Assembly (NCBI GenBank): GCA_021160705.1
Contig: JAGHBZ010000371.1
Span: 1-9,388 of the forward strand
Source: Candidatus Sumerlaeota bacterium
Lineage (GTDB): Bacteria > Sumerlaeota > Sumerlaeia > MWCT01 > JAGHBZ01
Length of the DNA stretch: 9,388 bases
Direction: 5' to 3'
Shown here: one piece after another, positions 5,219 through 9,388 of the stretch
Layout: each line of letters starts with the position of its first letter
How positions within the stretch are numbered: position 1 is the first letter of the stretch
Made by a program: the position numbers and the translations under genes
The notes under the pieces: model-generated
Databases searched by the model: none
What the model was told of the DNA's origin: nothing
What the model saw: the letters and a program-made list of their open reading frames with translations, nothing else

Positions 5219-6201
5219 TGGTTACTGAGGGTTTGAAGGGGAAGGATTATATTAGTACACAGGATTGGTCGAAAGAAGAGCTGGAGGAGTTGCTGAGGTT
5301 TGCCAGTGAGTTGAAAGATAAAAAAAAGAAAGGCATACCACATCGGTATTGTCAGGATAAGACCATTTTTCTGCTCTTTTTTGACAAATCAACACGTACC
5401 CGAAATGCCTTTGAGGCAGGTATCACGCAATTAGGTGGTCATGCTCATTATATAGACGTTCAGACCTCACAAATTGCACACGGCGAGAATGCAAAAGATA
5501 CAGGTATCATTCTTTCCAGTTATGGGCACGCTATTGCAATTCGACACGACCTTGTGCCGGGTGAGGGCAATGCCTATATGCGCGAGATAGCACGCTGGGC
5601 AGAGGTGCCGGTAATTAATCTGCAGTGCGACATTGACCATCCCACACAGACCATTGCAGACCTGATGACAATCCGGGAGAGATTTGGCACGAATCTCCGG
5701 GGTTTAAGGATGGTGGTCTCCTGGGCGTACACGCCGAGTTATGCCAAACCCCTTAGCGTGCCACAGGGGTTGTTATTGCTGATGCCACGATTTGGGCTTG
5801 ACCTTGTGGTGGCGCACCCAAAGGAATTTAAACTTATGCCAGAAGTGATTGAGATTGCCAAACAAAACGCCAGAGAAAACAACGTTAACATTGAATTCAC
5901 TGATAATATGAAAGACGCATTTGCAGGGGCAGATATTGTATATCCAAAGTCCTGGGGCGTGCTGGAGCTCTTTGATAAACCCCAGGAGGCACTTGCACTG
6001 GCAGAAAAATACAAAGAGTGGCGATGCGATGAGGGGATGATGAAACTCGCCAGAGAGCACGCCATTTATATGCATTGTCTGCCCGCAGACCGCGGCAATG
6101 AAGTGACTGACGAGGTGATTGACGGGGCACAGTCAGTGGTGTATCAGGAAGCGGAGAACCGACTCCACACAGCAAAGGCAATTATGGCACTCACTATGTA
6201 A
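5218..6201 (+). CDS. ygeW: YgeW-type knotted carbamoyltransferase
   Basis: Member of the aspartate/ornithine carbamoyltransferase superfamily, which transfers a carbamoyl group between carbamoyl phosphate and an amine. Carbamoyl-phosphate residues are present as STRTR (58-62), HPTQ (141-144) and HCLPADRG (286-293). The subgroup is shown by SQIAHGE (84-90), CDIDHPTQ (137-144) and above all WAYTPSYAKPLSVPQG (169-184), the proline-rich loop that forms the chain knot; in true OTCases this loop is absent. These match E. coli YgeW as I remember it, whose physiological substrate is not firmly established; family clusters are tied to anaerobic purine/hydantoin-type nitrogen compound breakdown. At 327 residues it is shorter than E. 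coli YgeW (about 396), lacking inserts near residue 120 and in the C-terminal third, and ends with an OTCase-like GNEVTDEV. It is followed 37 bases later by xdhC. Transcarbamylation direction (synthesis or carbamoyl-phosphate-yielding breakdown) cannot be told from sequence. Confidence 0.9.
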   Translation: MVTEGLKGKDYISTQDWSKEELEELLRFASELKDKKKKGIPHRYCQDKTIFLLFFDKSTRTRNAFEAGITQLGGHAHYIDVQTSQIAHGENAKDTGIILSSYGHAIAIRHDLVPGEGNAYMREIARWAEVPVINLQCDIDHPTQTIADLMTIRERFGTNLRGLRMVVSWAYTPSYAKPLSVPQGLLLLMPRFGLDLVVAHPKEFKLMPEVIEIAKQNARENNVNIEFTDNMKDAFAGADIVYPKSWGVLELFDKPQEALALAEKYKEWRCDEGMMKLAREHAIYMHCLPADRGNEVTDEVIDGAQSVVYQEAENRLHTAKAIMALTM

Positions 6202-6238
6202 GACGTCCGAACGAATAGGGCGAGCCGAGATTGGTGTT

Positions 6239-7036
6239 ATGGCAAATCAAAACGTTGAGATACTCAGAAAAGCCGTTGAGCTATTGGAGCAGGGTACATC
6301 TATAGCGTTTGCTACCATCATTGCGACTAAGGGTTCAGTGCCACGCCGTGAAGGCACAAAGATGCTCATCACCGCTGATGGTAAGAGCTATGGCACGATT
6401 GGTGGTGGCAGAATGGAAAAAGAGGTCGTTCAACTTGCACAGCACTCCATCAGGGAGAAAAAAATCCAGGTCAAAGAATTTCGGTTCGTTGAAAGCAAAC
6501 CTAAATCTGATGAGATGATTTGTGGAGGGAGACTGACCATCGTGATAGAACCACAACAACCAGCAGAGTCATTGCTCATTTGTGGTGGCGGGCATATAGG
6601 TTTTGCACTTTATGAAATCTGCCGACTGCTCGGATTTAAAATCGCAATAATAGATGACCGGGCGGAGTTTGCTACCAGGGAGAGGTTTCCTGAAGCGGAG
6701 ACTGTACTCCACTCTGCGTTTGGCAAAGCCTTCTCGCAAATTACTGTCACGGGGAACACCTATATAGTCATCTGTACACGCCGTCATCAGTCAGACCAGA
6801 CGTGCCTGGAGCAGGCACTCAAGACTGATGCTACATACATAGGAATGTTAGGTAGCCGAGCCAAATGGCAACAAATTAAGAAAAACCTCAGGGCAAAAGG
6901 GTTTCGGCAGAAAGATATTCAACGTGTCCATTGCCCGATAGGGTTAGAAATTGGAGCAGTAACACCGGAGGAGATTGCTATCAGCATCGCTGCTGAGCTT
7001 ATCCTTCACCGCTCACAACGGTCAGAATACAAATAA
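6239..7036 (+). CDS. xdhC: XdhC/CoxI-family molybdenum hydroxylase maturation factor
   Basis: XdhC-type proteins bind molybdenum cofactor and help its sulfuration and insertion into xanthine dehydrogenase-like hydroxylases in the cytosol. The 265-residue product has the N-terminal CoxI domain with GSVPRREGTKM (32-42), GTIGGGRME (52-60) and MICGG (93-97, with the family cysteine), then the Rossmann-type XdhC_C domain with GGGHIG (116-121), DDRAEFATRERFP (139-151), YIGMLGSRAK (200-209) and PIGLEIGAVTPEEIA (233-247). ATG 6239 was chosen because homology starts just after it. A longer frame from 6119 would overlap the carbamoyltransferase by 83 bases and adds residues with no family character. 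The ribosome site is weak (GAG about nine bases upstream), consistent with translation as the second gene of an operon. No molybdenum hydroxylase gene lies in the window, so its client must be elsewhere. It is a single-domain-pair protein, not the longer YqeB form. Confidence 0.92.
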   Translation: MANQNVEILRKAVELLEQGTSIAFATIIATKGSVPRREGTKMLITADGKSYGTIGGGRMEKEVVQLAQHSIREKKIQVKEFRFVESKPKSDEMICGGRLTIVIEPQQPAESLLICGGGHIGFALYEICRLLGFKIAIIDDRAEFATRERFPEAETVLHSAFGKAFSQITVTGNTYIVICTRRHQSDQTCLEQALKTDATYIGMLGSRAKWQQIKKNLRAKGFRQKDIQRVHCPIGLEIGAVTPEEIAISIAAELILHRSQRSEYK

Positions 7037-7075
7037 AGAAATTTTTCCATCCTGAGGCAGGGTCATACAAATACG

Positions 7076-7471
7076 CTATTCAGTTTGAGGGATTTTTGAC
7101 CTGATGAATGTTTCCAATTTTTCTCTGTCTTCTTTAGACATCTCTTCAAATTCCACTGCGAATCCATAGACCGAATTGTCGTTTTCATCGCGTGTGTAAA
7201 TTCGCACAATATCTATGGTGGCGGAGATTATATCCCGGGTACCTGGGATTTGCATTTTAAACGGCAGATTATGAAAATGGGTAATCCCGGGGATAGGATT
7301 TCCATTCGGGAGCTCAAACCTCGCTCCCGATAAAGATAAATCTTTCAAGATAGCTTTGTCTGTCTTGAATATGTCGCCGATGGCAAAACCTACTCGCTGA
7401 TTAAGTTTAATACGGACATTGTGGCGGTCTTCTTCTTTGCGATTAAAAAACTTTCTTAGCGGTATCATCAT
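7076..7471 (-). CDS. PilZ-domain protein, probable c-di-GMP receptor
   Basis: A 131-residue, single-domain cytoplasmic protein. The c-di-GMP-binding signature is complete: RHNVR (16-20) gives RxxxR, and DLSLSG (44-49) gives [D/N]xSxxG. The C-terminal VYGFAVEFEEMSKEDREKLE (101-120) is the usual PilZ strand and helix. Nothing in it points to a specific partner; PilZ proteins of this size act as adaptors on motility, secretion or polysaccharide machinery. ATG 7471 (followed by a second ATG) has AAAGAGG eight bases upstream. It is the last gene of the minus-strand set, 114 bases after lysA, and converges on xdhC with only 39 bases between stops. That interval has no convincing terminator, so antisense read-through is possible. 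Confidence 0.88.
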   Translation of the reverse strand: MMIPLRKFFNRKEEDRHNVRIKLNQRVGFAIGDIFKTDKAILKDLSLSGARFELPNGNPIPGITHFHNLPFKMQIPGTRDIISATIDIVRIYTRDENDNSVYGFAVEFEEMSKEDREKLETFIRSKIPQTE

Positions 7472-7585
7472 AATGCTACCTCTTTTTGAATTTATTCATT
7501 ATGTTGATAGAAGTTAAAGTAAATCATTTCCTCCAGATTTTTAAACTTTCATATTTTATCAATTCATTTTGACGTTGAGACCAGA
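7472..7585 (-). promoter_or_regulatory. lysA-PilZ intergenic region with PilZ ribosome site
   Basis: Read on the minus strand it is AT-rich. AAAGAGG (7486-7480) serves the PilZ start. A TTAACT/TAAATT pair with 17-base spacing is a possible but weak promoter. A GGAGG about 40 to 60 bases further upstream precedes an 11-codon frame starting MIYFNFYQHNE, with only two bases of spacing, so translation of it is doubtful. PilZ may be read from its own promoter or by extension from lysA. Confidence 0.35.
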
Positions 7586-7603
7586 TTAGATAAGAAAATC
7601 TGG
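7581..7603 (-). other. Perfect 7-bp hairpin across the lysA stop codon
   Basis: In the lysA mRNA, CCAGATT and AATCTGG pair around a nine-base loop, and the stop codon lies at the base of the loop and second arm. No U-tract follows, so it is not a standard terminator; it could stabilise the mRNA 3' end or attenuate transcription into PilZ. Confidence 0.35.
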
Positions 7604-8854
7604 GACCTGTTCCAGCCGGGTAATGTCTTTTATACGTTCACGTTCACGGATAATAAACCACCGAGTACCTCTCACAAGTACCTCCGGGCTACGAGGACGA
7701 GAGTTATATTGAGAAGTCATCACGAATCCATACGCCCCGGTGTCAAGAACGCATAGTAAGTCGCCGGGATTTATGCCACGAAATCGGCGATTTTGACCGA
7801 GAAAATCAGCAGACTCACACACGGGACCAACCACATCAGCGTTCTCAATAAGCCGACGACTGGAGTTTCGGCGTACCACCGGTACAATCCTGTGATATGC
7901 ACCATATAATGCAGGACGAAGCAAATCAGTCATCGCGGAGTCAACAATGACAAAATTCTTCTCTACTGCATTTTTTATAAAAAGGACTCTTGTGACCAGG
8001 GCACCAGCGGGACCCACAATATATCTGCCTGGCTCCATTATGAGTCTGCACCCCAGTTCTTTCACCAGGGGAATTATGCGTGCTGCCAGTTTCTCGAGTT
8101 TATATGGTTTTTCTTTTTCTACATATTGGATGCTAAACCCCCCACCGATGTTAATGTATTTGAGCTCAATACCAGAGGACTTTAATTTTTTTGCCAGTAT
8201 ACGAAGTCGTTCCATTGCAAGTATATGAGCCTCGGGACTGGTAATTTGAGAGCCGATATGTGAATGCAGACCAACTAAAGCAAGGTGTTCCAAAGAGGCG
8301 ACTTCTTGAGCAACCTCTTCACTCTCCTCCCAGGGTATGCCGAATTTATTTTCTTTTTTTCCGGTGGTTATATATCGGTGAGTGTCGGGGTCAACATCCG
8401 GATTAATGCGCAGGGCAACATTTTGTTTTCTGCCATACAACCGCCCGATTTCTTCAATCAAATATGCCTCTGGCAATGATTCTACATTAAACATCAGGAT
8501 ATTCTTTTTCACTGCCAGTTCAACTTCATCAGGTGTCTTTCCTACGCCGGCAAAAATAATCTTTTGAGGCGACCCCCCAGCCTGTAATACACGCTGGAGC
8601 TCACCCCCAGAGACCACGTCAAACCCCGCACCTTCCCTGGCTAAGCTGCGTAGGATTGCCCTGTTTGAATTGGATTTTACTGAGAAGGCAATGAGTGGAG
8701 AAATGGCAGAGAAAGTCTTTTTTATCCGTTTAAAGTTCTCAATGATTGATGTATAGCTATACACATAAAAAGGTGTCCCAATGGCTTGTGCAATTTTCTT
8801 CAGGTTAACCTTTTCGCAGTACAAATGATTATCAATATACGTAAATGCCGACAT
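7586..8854 (-). CDS. lysA: Diaminopimelate decarboxylase
   Basis: PLP-dependent enzyme that decarboxylates meso-diaminopimelate to L-lysine, the last step of the DAP pathway, in the cytosol. The 422 residues match the family length. The alanine-racemase-like barrel carries the PLP lysine K60 in FSVKSNSN, then GLHSHIGSQI (195-204), the glycine loop GGGF (237-240) and EPGRYIVGPAG (274-284). The C-terminal beta domain has GPVCESAD (343-350, with active-site C346 and E347 contributed across the dimer) and DTGAYGFVMTSQYNSRPR (371-388, with Y375). All expected residues are present. The more common AVKAN around the lysine is SVKSN here, a mild variation. The gene starts two bases after the CNB gene's stop (TAA-GG-ATG), so translation is probably coupled to it. 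No dapF/dapA neighbour is present as in many other operons. Confidence 0.96.
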   Translation of the reverse strand: MSAFTYIDNHLYCEKVNLKKIAQAIGTPFYVYSYTSIIENFKRIKKTFSAISPLIAFSVKSNSNRAILRSLAREGAGFDVVSGGELQRVLQAGGSPQKIIFAGVGKTPDEVELAVKKNILMFNVESLPEAYLIEEIGRLYGRKQNVALRINPDVDPDTHRYITTGKKENKFGIPWEESEEVAQEVASLEHLALVGLHSHIGSQITSPEAHILAMERLRILAKKLKSSGIELKYINIGGGFSIQYVEKEKPYKLEKLAARIIPLVKELGCRLIMEPGRYIVGPAGALVTRVLFIKNAVEKNFVIVDSAMTDLLRPALYGAYHRIVPVVRRNSSRRLIENADVVGPVCESADFLGQNRRFRGINPGDLLCVLDTGAYGFVMTSQYNSRPRSPEVLVRGTRWFIIRERERIKDITRLEQVPDFLI

Positions 8855-8856
8855 CC

Positions 8857-9342
8857 TTACTCATAGAGTTTAACTCGTATCACATTTAGTAATTTTCTAT
8901 TCGTACGCCGAATCTTGCTGGAGATAGTCCTTGCGAGGTTACGCATTACCAAGTAACCCATACGTGGATGTTTCTCAAACAGAGCATGCATCTTTTTGCC
9001 ATCAACTGTTAGAACCTCAGTGGGTTCTATAACAGTGGCAGTGGCTGAACGCGGTTCACAGTCTATTAATGAAAATTCACCAAATACCTCTCTAGGATTG
9101 ACCGTGGTAAGTCCAATCTCATAGTTTGGTGTAATTGACTCAAGTTTTATCGCTACTTTGCCTTTAAGCATAATATACATATCCATCCCCGGTGCACAAT
9201 CCCGAAATATCACGGTTCCTGCCTCAAAAGAATCGTGAGTACATATTCGTGCAATTGCACGTAATTCCTTTCTGTTCAGGCCTTCAAACGCCGGTACCTT
9301 TGATAAGATACTTATCTTCTCTTCAATTGAGTAATTTTCCAT
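8857..9342 (-). CDS. Stand-alone cyclic-nucleotide-binding-domain protein
   Basis: A 161-residue protein made of one CRP/CAP-type cNMP-binding beta-roll. It begins MENYSIEEKISILSKVPAFE, continues with LNRKELRAIARICTHDSFEAG and VIFRDCAPGMDMYIMLKGKV, and has a phosphate-binding cassette at FGEFSLIDCEPRSATATV with the Glu and Arg-Ser-Ala seen in nucleotide-binding members. A C-terminal helix rich in basic residues (MRNLARTISSKIRRTNRKLL) follows, but there is no DNA-binding helix-turn-helix, so it is not a CRP-type transcription factor by itself. Such proteins sense cAMP/cGMP or other ligands, or have lost binding. Start choice is uncertain: ATG 9342 has GGAA nine bases upstream; in-frame ATG 9357 and TTG 9366 have no ribosome site. 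It is the first visible gene of the CNB-lysA set; upstream lies only the window edge. Confidence 0.87.
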   Translation of the reverse strand: MENYSIEEKISILSKVPAFEGLNRKELRAIARICTHDSFEAGTVIFRDCAPGMDMYIMLKGKVAIKLESITPNYEIGLTTVNPREVFGEFSLIDCEPRSATATVIEPTEVLTVDGKKMHALFEKHPRMGYLVMRNLARTISSKIRRTNRKLLNVIRVKLYE

Positions 9343-9388
9343 AAAATTGTTTTCCATTAAAAACAAATTATGAGATTGTTCTTATAAG

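Noticed and set aside
5739..6181. Long minus-strand reading frames inside the carbamoyltransferase gene
   Set aside because: They are antisense shadows of a gene with complete family motifs and have no ribosome sites or domains of their own.
5218..6201. Ordinary ornithine carbamoyltransferase (argF)
   Set aside because: The proline-rich knot loop at residues 169-184 and SQIAHGE are not OTCase features, and no arginine biosynthesis gene is adjacent.
6119..6238. Upstream extension of the XdhC gene
   Set aside because: It would overlap the carbamoyltransferase gene, adds residues without family similarity, and homology begins right after ATG 6239.
7037..7075. Bidirectional terminator between xdhC and PilZ genes
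   Set aside because: Only a four-base CCTG/CAGG stem is present, without U-tracts on either side.
8857..9366. CRP/FNR transcription regulator
   Set aside because: The protein ends after the binding domain and one basic helix; there is no helix-turn-helix region.

Overview
The window looks like chromosomal DNA from an uncultured, probably anaerobic or facultative bacterium of moderate GC (mid-40s percent by eye). I cannot assign a phylum. The intergenic DNA is rich in short dispersed words (CACGGATGAACACGG, CACAGAGTTCACCGAG, ATTCGTGG) of a kind common in metagenome-derived genomes, and two defence-related genes are broken.

Layout. Positions 1-837 carry no gene; they hold dispersed repeat words in both orientations, an imperfect inverted repeat (315-380), a degenerate AACCGACT tandem array (466-626) and a candidate promoter for the next gene. 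Positions 838-3033 (+) encode a full-length Rel/SpoT (p)ppGpp synthetase/hydrolase. Positions 3034-3433 are intergenic and end in a good sigma70-type promoter with a dyad across its likely start site. This promoter now leads into the remnant of a DNA methyltransferase gene (3434-3666), followed by three CCGTTAATAA repeats. Positions 3835-4955 (+) hold a DUF1016/YhcG-type PDDEXK nuclease gene broken by one missing T; its first half carries a thrice-repeated small palindrome. Positions 4956-5217 hold two tiny unrecognised ORFs, the second touching the next gene by TAATG. Positions 5218-6201 (+) encode a YgeW-type knotted carbamoyltransferase and 6239-7036 (+) an XdhC/CoxI molybdenum-hydroxylase maturation factor. 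On the minus strand, reading leftwards from the right edge, come a stand-alone cyclic-nucleotide-binding-domain protein (9342-8857), lysA (8854-7586, 2 bp later) and a small PilZ protein (7471-7076). The two halves converge at about 7037-7075.

How the genes relate. The ygeW-like and xdhC genes probably form one transcript. In E. coli and several anaerobes YgeW lies in clusters with XdhC/YqeB-type maturation proteins and selenium/molybdenum hydroxylases linked to anaerobic purine (urate/xanthine) breakdown, so this pair is the best clue to specialised metabolism, although the hydroxylase itself is not in the window. The minus-strand genes tie lysine/peptidoglycan precursor synthesis (DAP decarboxylase) to a cNMP-binding-fold protein by close coupling, with a PilZ protein downstream. 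Rel, the CNB protein and PilZ are three nucleotide-second-messenger families in 9.4 kb; any functional link is speculation.

I see no rRNA, tRNA, CRISPR array, intact insertion sequence or complete new defence system. The methyltransferase remnant plus frameshifted DUF1016 gene suggest a decayed accessory/defence island inserted between housekeeping genes.
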